Assembly (NCBI GenBank): GCA_035637595.1
Contig: DASPWW010000188.1
Location: 1-35,236 of the forward strand
Origin: DASPWW01 sp035637595
GTDB lineage: Bacteria; Actinomycetota; Thermoleophilia; Solirubrobacterales; 70-9
Direction: 5' to 3'
DNA: 35,236 nt
This document shows, in pieces, positions 8,009 to 16,700 of the stretch (the stretch's first letter is position 1; every line of letters starts with the position of its first letter). The notes beneath the pieces were generated by a model. That model was not told where the DNA came from. It made no database searches and saw only the letters and a program-made list of their open reading frames with translations. A program made the translations under genes and the position numbers.

Positions 8009-8253
8009 TCGCCCTGGCCCTCGAAGTACTTCTGGATCTCCCACGGGAGCGGGTCGTCGAAGTCGTCGCTGATCCAGACCTTGCCCTTCCAGAGCCCCAG
8101 CTTGCGCGGCTCGCGCTTCTCCTCGATCGGCGCGAGCTTGGCGAGCGGACGCCCGTTGCGCGCGATCACGATCTCCTCGCCGTTCGCAGCGCGCTCGGCG
8201 AGCCGGGAGAGGTGGGTCTTGGCCTCGTGCATGTTGTAGGTCTTCTTCGCCAT
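8005..8253 (-). CDS. Phd/YefM-family antitoxin
   Basis: 82 residues, 'MAKKTYNMHEAKTHLSRLAE' at the start, followed by 'GEEIVIARNGRPLAKLAPI'. This is the DNA-binding N-terminal half of the Phd/YefM fold (dimeric repressor). The acidic and aromatic tail 'DDFDDPLPWEIQKYFEGQGD' is the kind of segment that wraps and blocks the partner toxin. Its stop overlaps the proposed toxin start by 3 bases, so the two are coupled. No Shine-Dalgarno is visible before the ATG. A short palindrome lies immediately upstream and could be its own operator. Family assignment is firm; partner specificity is inferred from adjacency. Confidence 0.88.
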   Translation of the reverse strand: MAKKTYNMHEAKTHLSRLAERAANGEEIVIARNGRPLAKLAPIEEKREPRKLGLWKGKVWISDDFDDPLPWEIQKYFEGQGD

Positions 8254-8254
8254 C

Positions 8255-8265
8255 GGACTTAGTCC
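8255..8265. promoter_or_regulatory. Candidate antitoxin operator (palindrome)
   Basis: GGACT-T-AGTCC, a perfect 5-bp inverted repeat around a single base, one base upstream of the antitoxin start codon. On the coding strand CTAAG also occurs twice in direct orientation here. Phd/YefM proteins repress their own operons through short palindromes, so this is a reasonable operator candidate, but it is short and unsupported by any second copy. Confidence 0.3.
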
Positions 8266-8355
8266 AGCTTAGCAGGCTCGGTGCCTCTGGCATCGCCGGC
8301 TGACGGCCAATCGGCGCTCGGTCGCAAGCGCTTATCCTTGCCCTCCCCAAGCGAC

Positions 8356-8362
8356 GAAAGGA
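8356..8362 (+). promoter_or_regulatory. Ribosome binding site deciding the TTG start of ahcY
   Basis: GAAAGGA lies 5 bases before TTG at 8368-8370. There is no comparable site before the ATG-like upstream codons of the longer frame, and the family's N-terminus begins at this TTG. Confidence 0.65.
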
Positions 8363-8367
8363 TTGAC

Positions 8368-9639
8368 TTGGCAACCGCCGAGAAGAGCTACGACATCGCC
8401 GACATCGCGCTCGCCGACGCGGGGCAGCAGCGGATCGAGTGGGCCGACCGCCACATGCCGGTGCTGCGCCAGATCCGTGATCGCTTCGAGCGCGACAAGC
8501 CTCTTGACGGCGTGCGGATGGCGTGCTGCCTGCACGTCACGACCGAGACCGCCAACCTGACCCGGGCCCTGCTGGCCGGCGGTGCCGACGTCACCCTCTG
8601 CGCCTCGAACCCGCTCTCGACCCAGGACGACGTCGCGGCGGCGCTCGTCGATCGCCACGGCGCCCAGGTCTACGCGATCAACGGCGAGGACAACGACACC
8701 TACTACCGCCACATCTCCGCCGCCGTCGACGCCCATCCCCAGATCACGATGGACGACGGCGCCGACGTTGTCGGCGTGCTGCACGGCGAGCGCACGGAGC
8801 AGCTCTCGGAGGTGCTCGGCGGGACCGAGGAGACGACTACGGGCGTGATCCGGCTCAAGGCGCTCGAGGCCGAGGGCAAGCTCGGCTATCCGATCATGGC
8901 CGTCAACGACGCGATCACGAAGCACTTCTTCGACAACCGCTACGGCACCGGCCAGTCGACGCTCGACGGCATCATCCGCGCCACCAACGTCCTGATCGCC
9001 GGGCTGCGCCTCGTCGTGATCGGCTACGGGATGTGCGGCAAGGGCGTCGCGATGCGGGCCAAGGGCCACGGCGCGCACGTCATCGTCTGCGAGGTCGACC
9101 CGCTGCGGGCGCTCGAGGCGCTGATGGACGGCTTCGAGGTGATGAAGGGCGTCGACGCGGCCGGCGTCGGCGACGTCTTCGTCTCGGTGACCGGCAACCG
9201 CGACGCGATCTCGGGCGCGATGTTCGCCGAGATGAAGTCGGGCGCGATCGTCTGCAACTCGGGCCACTTCGACGTCGAGGTCAACAAGGACGAGCTCGAC
9301 GCGATCACCGAGGAGACGTTCCAGGCGAGGCCGTTCGTGGAGGGCCACCGCACGAAGGACGGGCGCGAGATCTTCCTGCTCGCCGAGGGGCGGCTCGTCA
9401 ACCTCGCCGCGGCCGAGGGACATCCGGCGGCGGTCATGGACATGAGCTTCGCCAACCAGGCGCTGGCGGCGGAGCACGTGGTCCGCAACCACGCCTCGCT
9501 CGAGAAGCGCGTCTACCCGGTGCCCGACGAGATCGATCGCGAGATCGCGCGGCTCAAGCTCGCCTCGCGCGGCGTCGAGATCGACGAGCTGACCGAGATC
9601 CAGAAGAAGTACCTCGCGTCCTGGGACCAGGGGACTTAG
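8368..9639 (+). CDS. ahcY: S-adenosylhomocysteine hydrolase (adenosylhomocysteinase)
   Basis: Cytosolic NAD-dependent enzyme converting S-adenosylhomocysteine to adenosine and homocysteine, which clears the product inhibitor of methyltransferases and feeds methionine regeneration. 423 residues from TTG: 'LATAEKSYDIADIALADAG' matches the family N-terminus. The Rossmann NAD site 'LVVIGYGMCGKGVAMRAKG' is near residues 215-233. Substrate-site features include 'CLHVTTETANLTRALLAGG', 'CASNPLSTQDDVAAAL' and 'NSGHFDVEVN'. It ends 'QKKYLASWDQGT', so it is the short form without the roughly 40-residue insertion and the extended C-terminal tail of many bacterial and eukaryotic enzymes, resembling archaeal/Thermotoga-type proteins. 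First gene of a forward run; the pyrophosphorylase starts 30 bases later. Confidence 0.95.
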   Translation: MATAEKSYDIADIALADAGQQRIEWADRHMPVLRQIRDRFERDKPLDGVRMACCLHVTTETANLTRALLAGGADVTLCASNPLSTQDDVAAALVDRHGAQVYAINGEDNDTYYRHISAAVDAHPQITMDDGADVVGVLHGERTEQLSEVLGGTEETTTGVIRLKALEAEGKLGYPIMAVNDAITKHFFDNRYGTGQSTLDGIIRATNVLIAGLRLVVIGYGMCGKGVAMRAKGHGAHVIVCEVDPLRALEALMDGFEVMKGVDAAGVGDVFVSVTGNRDAISGAMFAEMKSGAIVCNSGHFDVEVNKDELDAITEETFQARPFVEGHRTKDGREIFLLAEGRLVNLAAAEGHPAAVMDMSFANQALAAEHVVRNHASLEKRVYPVPDEIDREIARLKLASRGVEIDELTEIQKKYLASWDQGT

Positions 9640-9669
9640 GCCCCGGCCGGCGACGAACCCGCGGTTGCG

Positions 9670-10653
9670 ATGAAGGCGATGGTGATGGCCGCCGGCGTCG
9701 GCACGCGGTTGCGGCCGCTCACCTACGAGATGCCGAAGCCACTCGCGCCGGTCGCCAACCGGCCGATCATGGACCACATCCTCGAGCTGCTGCGCCGCAA
9801 CGGCGCGACCGAGATCGTCGCCAACCTTTCCTACATGCCGGAGCCGATCCGCGAGCGCTTCGGTGACGGCTCCGACCACGGGGTGTCGATCGAGTGGAGC
9901 CACGAGGAGGAGCTGCTGGGGACCGCGGGCGGGGTGCGAAACGTGCGCGAGTTCTTCGGCGACGAGCGATTCCTGGTGATGGCAGCCGACGCGCTCACCG
10001 ACATCGACCTGACCGAGCTGCGCGAGGCCCACGAGGCCAACGACGGGATCGCGACGCTGGCTGTCAAGCGCGTTTCCGACACGAGCGAGTTCGGCGTAGT
10101 GGTCACCGGCGGTGACGGCCGCGTCCAGGGATTTCAGGAGAAGCCCGACCCCGCCGAGGCGCTCTCGGACCTGGCGAGCTGCATGATCTACGTCCTCGAG
10201 CCGGCGATCTTCGACTACTTCCCGGACCGGCCCGCGATCGACTTCGCGCTCGACGTCTTTCCCGAGTTGCTCGCCAACGACGTCCCCTTCTACGTCCATC
10301 CGACGGACGCGTACTGGAACGACATCGGCTCGCTGGACGAGTACCGCCAAGGGAACTTCGACGCGATCTCGGGCACGGTCGAGGTCTCCCACCCCGGGTC
10401 CGAAGTGGCCGAGGGGATCTGGGCCGACGAGGGGACGACGCTTCCCGACGGCGGCGAGGCGGTGGCGCCCGTGCTGATCGGCTCAGGGTGCGAGATCGGC
10501 GACGGCGCGCGCCTCGAGGGCCCGCTCGTGATCGGGGACGCGTGCCGGATCGGGGCTGGGTCGCTTCTACGTGAGTGCGTGCTGCTCCCCGAGGTCACGA
10601 TCCCGCCACGCACCACCGTCGTGGCTGCAATCGCCGCTTCGCGCGGCAGGTGA
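9670..10653 (+). CDS. Sugar-phosphate nucleotidyltransferase (NDP-sugar pyrophosphorylase)
   Basis: Transfers a nucleotidyl group to a sugar-1-phosphate, giving an activated sugar for glycan or wall synthesis. 327 residues. The N-terminal signature 'MAAGVGTRLRPLTYEMPKPL' is the nucleotide-binding loop with the catalytic Arg and Lys. 'VMAADALTDIDL' supplies the metal-binding Asp region and 'GFQEKPDPAEAL' the sugar-site Glu-Lys-Pro. 'YWNDIGSLDEYRQGN' is the usual end of the catalytic domain (residues about 1-235). The last 80 residues have left-handed beta-helix hexapeptides ('LIGSGCEIGDGARLEGPLVI'). This resembles the COG1208 (GCD1/ManC-like) group; GDP-mannose, dTDP-glucose and UDP-glucose specificities cannot be separated by eye. 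Confidence 0.9.
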   Translation: MKAMVMAAGVGTRLRPLTYEMPKPLAPVANRPIMDHILELLRRNGATEIVANLSYMPEPIRERFGDGSDHGVSIEWSHEEELLGTAGGVRNVREFFGDERFLVMAADALTDIDLTELREAHEANDGIATLAVKRVSDTSEFGVVVTGGDGRVQGFQEKPDPAEALSDLASCMIYVLEPAIFDYFPDRPAIDFALDVFPELLANDVPFYVHPTDAYWNDIGSLDEYRQGNFDAISGTVEVSHPGSEVAEGIWADEGTTLPDGGEAVAPVLIGSGCEIGDGARLEGPLVIGDACRIGAGSLLRECVLLPEVTIPPRTTVVAAIAASRGR

Positions 10654-10672
10654 GCCGCCGCGCCGCGACGGT

Positions 10673-11032
10673 ATGTTTGCCGCGGTGAGCCAACCACGCC
10701 AGACCAGGGTCGAGCTCCTATGGTGGAGCGGCTGCCCCTCGTGGGAGCGGGCCCTGTCCGACCTGCGCGAGCAGATGCGCGCCGTGGGCCTGGACCCCGA
10801 CTCGGTCGAGGTCCGGGAGGTCTCGACGGACGAGCAGGCGGACCACGAGGAATTTGTCGGCTCGCCGACGATCCGGGTCGACGGCGTCGACATCCAGCCG
10901 CCGGCCGGCGAGCCATCGGGGCTGACGTGCCGCGTCTACCGGCTGCGCGACGGCCGCACCTCGCCGCTCCCCGACCGCCAGGACGTTCGCGACGCCCTGC
11001 AGCGCGCCGCCGCAGGAGTGGGATCGCGATGA
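10673..11032 (+). CDS. Thioredoxin-fold protein with a single active-site-like cysteine
   Basis: 119 residues from ATG; a GTG four codons later ('VSQPRQTRVELLWW') is an equally good start. The core 'VELLWWSGCPSWERALSDLR' places one Cys where thioredoxin-fold proteins have CxxC, followed by 'FVGSPTIRVDGVDIQPPAGE', the cis-Pro strand, and 'LTCRVYR' with a second Cys. This pattern is seen in small thioredoxin-like proteins often annotated as 'thioredoxin family' or 'alkylmercury lyase-like'. Role unknown; a thiol reductase or chaperone is possible. Its stop overlaps the start of the redoxin gene (ATGA), so the two are likely functionally coupled. Confidence 0.75.
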   Translation: MFAAVSQPRQTRVELLWWSGCPSWERALSDLREQMRAVGLDPDSVEVREVSTDEQADHEEFVGSPTIRVDGVDIQPPAGEPSGLTCRVYRLRDGRTSPLPDRQDVRDALQRAAAGVGSR

Positions 11033-11568
11033 GCCCCGAGCGCGACTTCGGGCTCGGCGACGAGGCGCCGCCGCTCGAGCTTCCCGACACCGAGGGGCGG
11101 ACCCAGTCGCTGGGCGACGGCACTCCGCCCGCCACCGTCGTGTTCTGGACCTGCAACCACTGTCCCTATGCGCTCGCCTGGCACGACCGCCTCGTCGAGG
11201 TGGCGCGGGACTACGCCGACCGCGGCGTTCGCTTCCTGGCGGTCAACTCCAACGACGCCGAGCGCTACCCCGCGGACGCCTACGACGCGATGGTCGACCG
11301 GGTGGCGAGTGAGGAGTGGCCGTTCCCCTACCTGCATGACGAGTCCCAGGAGGCGGCGCGCGCGTGGGGGGCCGAGACGACGCCGCATCTGTACGTGCTC
11401 GACTCCGAGCGGCGCCTGCGCTACGAGGGCGCCCCCGATCCCGACTACCACGATCCCTCGCACCGGGCGGCGTGGCTGCGCGAGGCGCTCGACCAGGTCC
11501 TCGCGGGGGAGGAGGTCGAGCGCCCCAAGACCGAGCCGGTGGGCTGCTCGATCAAGTGGAAGCCCTGA
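11029..11568 (+). CDS. Thioredoxin/AhpC-TSA-family redoxin with CNHCPY motif
   Basis: 179 residues. 'FGLGDEAPPLELPDTEGR' is the usual redoxin opening. 'VVFWTCNHCPYALAWHDRL' carries a CxxC pair (Cys-Asn-His-Cys) typical of a well-defined group of cytosolic thioredoxin-like proteins. 'FLAVNSNDAERYPADAYDAM', 'FPYLHDESQEAARAWGAETT' and the cis-Pro segment 'TTPHLYVLDSERRLRYEG' complete the fold. The C-terminus 'EPVGCSIKWKP' has a further Cys, also conserved in this group. No signal peptide, so a cytoplasmic peroxide or thiol role is likely. It overlaps the previous gene by 4 bases and is 1 base from thrB. Confidence 0.88.
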   Translation: MSPERDFGLGDEAPPLELPDTEGRTQSLGDGTPPATVVFWTCNHCPYALAWHDRLVEVARDYADRGVRFLAVNSNDAERYPADAYDAMVDRVASEEWPFPYLHDESQEAARAWGAETTPHLYVLDSERRLRYEGAPDPDYHDPSHRAAWLREALDQVLAGEEVERPKTEPVGCSIKWKP

Positions 11569-11569
11569 A

Positions 11570-12448
11570 ATGACCGAGCGCCGGCGCCTGGTCCGGGTTC
11601 CCGCCTCCTCGGCGAACCTGGGGCCCGGATACGACGTCCTCGCGGCGGCCCTGTCGCTGCACCTCGAGCTCGAGGTGACCGAGGCCGGGGAGTTCTCGAT
11701 CGACGTCGGCGGCAGCGGCGCGCCCAAGACGCGCGACAACCTCTGCGTGCGGGCCTTCGAGCACCTGCATCCGGCGGACGGGCTGCGCTTCGAGATGCGA
11801 AGCGAGATCCCGATCGGCGCAGGGCTGGGCTCGAGCGCCGCGGCGATCGTCGCCGGGCTGATGGCGGCCGAGCACCTCTACGAGCTGGCGCTCGACCACG
11901 AGGAGCTGCTCGCGATGGCCGTCGACCTCGAGGGACATCCCGACAACGTCGCGGCGGCGCTCTACGGAGGCTTCGTCATCTGCTCCAGCGACGCCGGGGT
12001 CCCCCGCGCCACTCGCTTCGACCCGCCCGAGGGCGTCGAGGCCGTGCTCGTGATCCCCGGCGAGCGGGTGCCGACGGCGGATGCGCGCGCCGCGCTGCCG
12101 CCGGAGATCCCGCTTGATGACGCGGTCGCGAACGTAGCCGCCGCGGCGGAGCTCGTCCTCGGCATCCAGCGCTCCGACCTCACCCTGATCGGGCGCGGCC
12201 TCGCCGACCGCGTCCACCAGCCGCGCCGCGCCGCGCTGTACCCGCGCTCGATGGAGCTGCTCGCCGAGGCCGAGCGGCTGGGCGCGCTCGGGGCGACGAT
12301 CTCGGGCGCCGGGCCGAGCCTGTTGGTCTGGACGTACTGGCAGAGCACCGGCAAGGTGGTGGAGGCCCTCAAGCAGAAGGTCTCGGACTGGGCGGAGGTG
12401 CGGCGGGCGCCGTTCTCCCCGCTGGGGGCCGACGTCCCTGAGCTGTGA
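11570..12448 (+). CDS. thrB: Homoserine kinase
   Basis: ATP-dependent phosphorylation of homoserine to O-phosphohomoserine, the penultimate step to threonine. 292 residues, GHMP kinase superfamily: 'VRVPASSANLGPGYDVLAAA' at the N-terminus, ATP-binding motif 'IPIGAGLGSSAAAIVAGL' near residues 84-101, 'DLEGHPDNVAAALYGGF' (homoserine site) and the C-terminal glycine motif 'LGATISGAGPSLLVW'. The start ATG is 1 base after the redoxin stop; a longer frame exists upstream but is only overlap with the redoxin gene. Co-location with ahcY may reflect shared homoserine/methionine metabolism, though the genes between are not of that pathway. It ends flush against the convergent gene's stop (TGA|TCA). Confidence 0.95.
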   Translation: MTERRRLVRVPASSANLGPGYDVLAAALSLHLELEVTEAGEFSIDVGGSGAPKTRDNLCVRAFEHLHPADGLRFEMRSEIPIGAGLGSSAAAIVAGLMAAEHLYELALDHEELLAMAVDLEGHPDNVAAALYGGFVICSSDAGVPRATRFDPPEGVEAVLVIPGERVPTADARAALPPEIPLDDAVANVAAAAELVLGIQRSDLTLIGRGLADRVHQPRRAALYPRSMELLAEAERLGALGATISGAGPSLLVWTYWQSTGKVVEALKQKVSDWAEVRRAPFSPLGADVPEL

Positions 12449-12883
12449 TCAGTCCAGCAGCCCGACCTGGCGCAAGATCGAGACGGAGTCCGAGTAGACG
12501 TCCTTGCGCTTGACGAGCCCGTCGTCGAACGGGATCACGTCCACTCCCCGCCATTCGATCCGCTTGCCGGTCGGCTCGGCGACGAGATCGCCGCGCCGCA
12601 TGGTGTTTGAGTGCGTCGCGCTCGCCGTCCACTCCTGCGCCACCAGCCCGTCGCGCACGTACAGCCGCCGCGTCTCGAAGCGGATGTCGGGCCAGGTCTC
12701 GAAGATCGAGCCAATGTGCTCGCGCACCTCGGCGCCCTGGGCGGACTCGCCCGCGGTGTGGTTGTCGAACACCATGTCGGGGGCGTGCATCTCCATGATC
12801 GCGTCGAGGTCGTGGGCGTTCCACGCCGCGTTGTAGCGGTCGATCGTCGCCTCGAGGGCTTCTTGGGAATCCTTCTGGCTCAT
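12449..12883 (-). CDS. NTF2/SnoaL-like fold protein
   Basis: 144 residues: 'LEATIDRYNAAWNAHDLDAI' and 'MHAPDMVFDNHTAGES' are the N-terminal helix and first strands of the SnoaL-like (nuclear transport factor 2) fold. 'VREHIGSIFETWPDIRFET', 'LVAQEWTASATHS' and 'GKRIEWRGVDVIPFDDGLVK' fit an ester cyclase or polyketide-cyclase-like protein, used for small-molecule turnover or binding. Exact reaction unknown. It follows the ParA-like gene with a 4-base ATGA overlap and GGAGG just before the start, so it is translated from the same mRNA. Confidence 0.85.
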   Translation of the reverse strand: MSQKDSQEALEATIDRYNAAWNAHDLDAIMEMHAPDMVFDNHTAGESAQGAEVREHIGSIFETWPDIRFETRRLYVRDGLVAQEWTASATHSNTMRRGDLVAEPTGKRIEWRGVDVIPFDDGLVKRKDVYSDSVSILRQVGLLD

Positions 12884-13698
12884 CGGACCTCCGGGGTCGC
12901 GGCAACTGGCTCAGGTGCGAACTCGGCGCGCAGCTCTCTGGTGCGGTCCGCCTGCTCGGACCAGCCGAGCCTGCTCAGCAGCTCGCCGGCAAGATCGACG
13001 TAGTCCACGCCGCGCTTCGGGCGGTAGTCGAGGATCGGCACGGCGCGCTCCGCCGACTCCGCGTAGACGATCGACTGCCTGATCACCTCGTCGCAGACGG
13101 CGTCGCCGAATCGCTCGCGCAGCGACTCGAGCGTCTGGCGCGCGTGGCGGGTGCGCATGTTGGCGATGTTGAGCACGACCCCGAGCAGCTCGAGCTCGGG
13201 GTTGAGGCTCTCGCGCGCCAGGCCGAAGACCTCCATCGCCTGCTCGACGCCCTGGAGCGAGAAGTACTTCGGCTCGGTGGAGAGGATCGCGTGCGTCGCA
13301 GCGACGAGGGCGTTGACGGTCAGCAGGCCGAGCGTCGGCGGGCAGTCGATCAGCACGAGGTCGTGGTGGCGCTTTACGTCGCGCAGCGCGTTTCGCAGCG
13401 TCATCTCGCGGCCGATCTTCCCCGCGAGCATCAGCTCGGCCTCGGCGAGCCCGAGGTTCGCGGGGATCACCTCCCCGTGGACGGCGTCCGCCGCCCTGGC
13501 CTGCCCGGCGAGCACCTCGCCGAGCGTCGGCTGGGCGTCGGGGTCGGCGTCGTAGTAGTCGCTGAGGTTGCCCTGCGGATCGGCGTCGACGGCGAGCACG
13601 TCGAGGCCCACGCGCCCGAATACATCGGCCAGCGAGCGGGTAAGAGTGGTCTTCCCCGTGCCGCCCTTCTGGGAGAGGATCGCGATCGTCGCCGACAT
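12880..13698 (-). CDS. ParA/Soj-family ATPase (no ParB partner in view)
   Basis: 272 residues. Deviant Walker A 'LSQKGGTGKTTLTRSLAD' near residues 8-25, Walker A' 'VLAVDADPQGNLSDYY', Walker B-like 'HDLVLIDCPPTLGLLTVNAL' and 'STEPKYFSLQGVEQ' are standard for ParA. The C-terminal part 'IRQSIVYAESAERAVPI' is the usual family end. Such ATPases form DNA-bound dimers that position chromosomes, plasmids or protein clusters. No parB, gidA, rnpA or other origin genes are beside it, so it is probably an orphan ParA with a positioning role not told by context. There is no Shine-Dalgarno before the ATG, and a -10-like TATAGT lies about 9 bases upstream, suggesting a leaderless mRNA. Confidence 0.92.
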   Translation of the reverse strand: MSATIAILSQKGGTGKTTLTRSLADVFGRVGLDVLAVDADPQGNLSDYYDADPDAQPTLGEVLAGQARAADAVHGEVIPANLGLAEAELMLAGKIGREMTLRNALRDVKRHHDLVLIDCPPTLGLLTVNALVAATHAILSTEPKYFSLQGVEQAMEVFGLARESLNPELELLGVVLNIANMRTRHARQTLESLRERFGDAVCDEVIRQSIVYAESAERAVPILDYRPKRGVDYVDLAGELLSRLGWSEQADRTRELRAEFAPEPVAATPEVR

Positions 13699-13706
13699 TG
13701 GGCGCG

Positions 13707-13714
13707 ACTATAAT
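13707..13714. promoter_or_regulatory. Shared -10 box between parA-like gene and gltB
   Basis: ACTATAAT contains a perfect TATAAT (13709-13714) reading toward gltB and TATAGT (13712-13707) reading toward the ParA-like gene. No good TTGACA lies 16-18 bases upstream in either direction. Spacing predicts gltB transcription from about 13721 and a leaderless or nearly leaderless ParA mRNA beginning about 13700. Confidence 0.5.
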
Positions 13715-13774
13715 CCCCGTTCCGCTATTCCCCGTCGCGCGCCCGCTCGAAGAAGGCGCGGATCCGGAGGTCAG

Positions 13775-16700
13775 ATGCGTTCCCGCTCGTCCCCAAGCCG
13801 CTACTCACCCGAGCAGGCGTGGCGGCCCCGCGTGTCACCGCCAAGCGTCGAGGATCGCGATGCGTGCGCGATCTACGCGTCCGTGCGCAAGGACGCGACC
13901 CCGAGCCGCGAGCCGGTCGACCTCGCGCTGATCTCGCTTCAGAAGATGCTTCACAGGGCGGGCAACGTCGACGGCGAGGGCGACGGCTGCGGCCTGCTGG
14001 TCGACATCCCACGCAAGATCTGGGCCGAGGAGGTGCGCTCGGGAGGACATAGCCCGGCGCTCGCGCTCGATGCCGCGTTCGCGGTCGGACACATCTTCAT
14101 CGAGCGCTCCCAGGACCTCGAGCGCGGGCTCCACGGCGCCCGCGAGATCCTCGGGCAGGGCGGCTTCCGCATCCTGGCCGAGCGCACGGGTGCGGTCGAC
14201 CCGGCGGCGCTGGGGCCGACGGCGCGCGAGGAGGAGCCCCACTTCTGGCAGATCGCGGGTCTCGTCCCCGAGCCCGAGCGGCGCGATCGCGTCCTCTTCG
14301 ACCTCGCGATCGAGCTCGAGCGGCGGCTCGGGTTCACGATCGCCTCGTTCTCGCCGACGACCTGCGTCTACAAGGTGATGGGCGCCCCCAAGGTGCTGGG
14401 GTCGTACTTCTCCGAGCTCTCGGACGAGCGCTTCGAGACCGTGGCCTGCTTCGGCCACAACCGCTACTCGACGAACACCTGGCCGTCGTTCAAGCGCGTC
14501 CAGCCGTTCTCGGTCCTCGGCCACAACGGCGAGATCAACACGATCGAGCAGCTGCGCCAGGAAGGGCGCATGCTCGGCGTCCCGATCCAGCCCGGCTCCT
14601 CGGACTCCCAGGACCTCAACCGCGTGATCGAGACGCTGGTCAACCGCGATCGGCTCAGCCTCGCCGAGGCGATGGAGATGATCGTTCCCCCGATCGTCGA
14701 CGAGATCCGCGACCTGCCCGACGAGCTTCACTCGTTCTACATGTACCTGCGCCAGGCGATGGGCCCCTACGCGCAGGGCCCGGTCGCCCTGATCTCGCGC
14801 CACCACGACGAGTGCGTGTTCTCCGCCGACGCGATGGGGCTGCGCCCGCTGTGGCAGCTCGAGACGAACGAGGACTTCGTGTTCAGCTCCGAGCCCGGCG
14901 TCGTCTCGATCTCCGGCCTCGCCTCCGAGCCCAAGCCGCTCGGGCCGGGTGAGAAGTTCATGGTCACGATCGACCGTGAGAAGCGCGCCTCGACCCTGCA
15001 CACCCACGAGCAGCTGCTGCGGGTCGTCCGCGATCGCTGGGTGAAGCGCACCGGCGCCGCCGAGGTCGCTCCGTACGAGCGCGCGTTGGAGACCGGCGGT
15101 CCGCTGGAGGGGCCCGAGATCCCCGGCTACGCCAAGGCCGGCCCCGAGGAGCCGGTCAAGGTCTCCGACCGCATCCTCGCCGGCTTCGGCTGGCAGCGCG
15201 AGGACACCAAGCTCGTCCAGCAGATGGCCTCGAACGGCGCCGAGCCGATCGGCTCGCTGGGCTACGACGGGCCGCTCGCGGCGCTGTCGCCCGAGCGCCA
15301 GAACCTCGCCGACTACTTCAAGGAGACGGTCGCCGTCGTCACCAACCCGGCGATCGACCGCGAGCGCGAGATCGAGCACTTCTCCACCCGCGCCGTGTTC
15401 GGCCGCCGGCCCTTGATCGACGACCCGGCCACCGACACCCGGACTGTCGAGACGTCGTTCCCGGTCATCCTCGGCGGACACCACGAGATCGCGCCGCTGT
15501 CCGACGACGTGCTGCGCGAGATCGCCCGCGAGCACCAGACCTACCTGCTCGAGGACCTCTGGGAGCAGTTCCGCGGCCGCGCCGGGGCGCTCGACATCTC
15601 GCTGCTCGAGTCGGAGACGACCGCGGGGGCGATCGAACGCCTCAAGCAGGAGGCGGTTCGAAAGGTCGCCGAGGGCGTGGAGCTTCTCGTGCTCACCGAC
15701 CGCACCGTCTACGAGGGCGATCGCCGCTTCCTCGATCCCCATCTCGCGACCTCCACGGTCGACCAGGCGCTGAAGCAGTTCCGGGTCGACCCGGGCGAGG
15801 AGAACCTGCGCCGCCGCTGCTCGCTGCTGCTGCGCTCCGCGGCGATCCGCAACGTCCACGACGTGATGCTCGCGCTCGGTCTCGGGGCCAACGGCGTCTG
15901 CCCCTACGTGATGCTCGAGGTCATCTGCGTCGACGACTACCGGCAGGACACCGACAACATCTGCGCGGCGCTGCGCAAGGGGATCGAGAAGGTGATCTCG
16001 ACGATCGGGATCCACGAGTCGCGCGGCTACGCGCGCCAGTTCTCGTCGATCGGCGTCAAGCCCGAGCTCGCCGAGCTGCTTCAGACGCCGGCGTTCTGCG
16101 CCTCGCCGAAGGGCGGCGTCGGGTTCGCGCACCTCGACGCCGAGGCCGACGCGCGCCACCGGATCCTGCGGGGCGACGAGGACGACAAGCCCGCGAAGAC
16201 CTTCCGCTTCTACCCCAAGGTCTACAAGGCGGCCGTCGCGGCGTCCAACGGCACGGCGAGCTACGAGGACTACTCGCAGAAGGTCCGCGAGCTCGAGCAC
16301 ACCAACCCGATCTCGATGCGGCATATCGTGGCGCTGAAGTCCGATCGCGACGTACCGGTGGATGCGGCGTCGGTCGACGCGAGCGTCGGTCACCACGACT
16401 ACCCGATCGTGATCTCCTCGATGAGCTTCGGCTCGCAGTCGGAGCCGGCGTTCCGCTCCTACGCCCAGGCGGCGAGGGCGATCAACATCCTCTGCATCAA
16501 CGGCGAGGGCGGCGAGATCCGCGACATGTACGGCGAGTTCCGCAAGTGGCGCGGCCAGCAGGTCGCCTCGGGGCGCTTCGGCGTCTCGGCCGAGATGATC
16601 AACTCCTCCTACGTCGCCGAGATCAAGATCGGCCAGGGGGCAAAGCCCGGCGAGGGCGGCCACCTGCCGGGCAAGAAGGTCTCCGAGAAGGTCGCCGCGG

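Noticed and set aside
8254..8367. S-adenosylhomocysteine riboswitch before ahcY
   Set aside because: The 114-base gap lacks the conserved SAH-riboswitch core that I could recognise; only a palindrome and a ribosome site are visible.
8332..10392. 686-codon reverse frame across ahcY and the pyrophosphorylase
   Set aside because: Same antisense artifact; it covers two well-recognised genes on the forward strand and has no domain.
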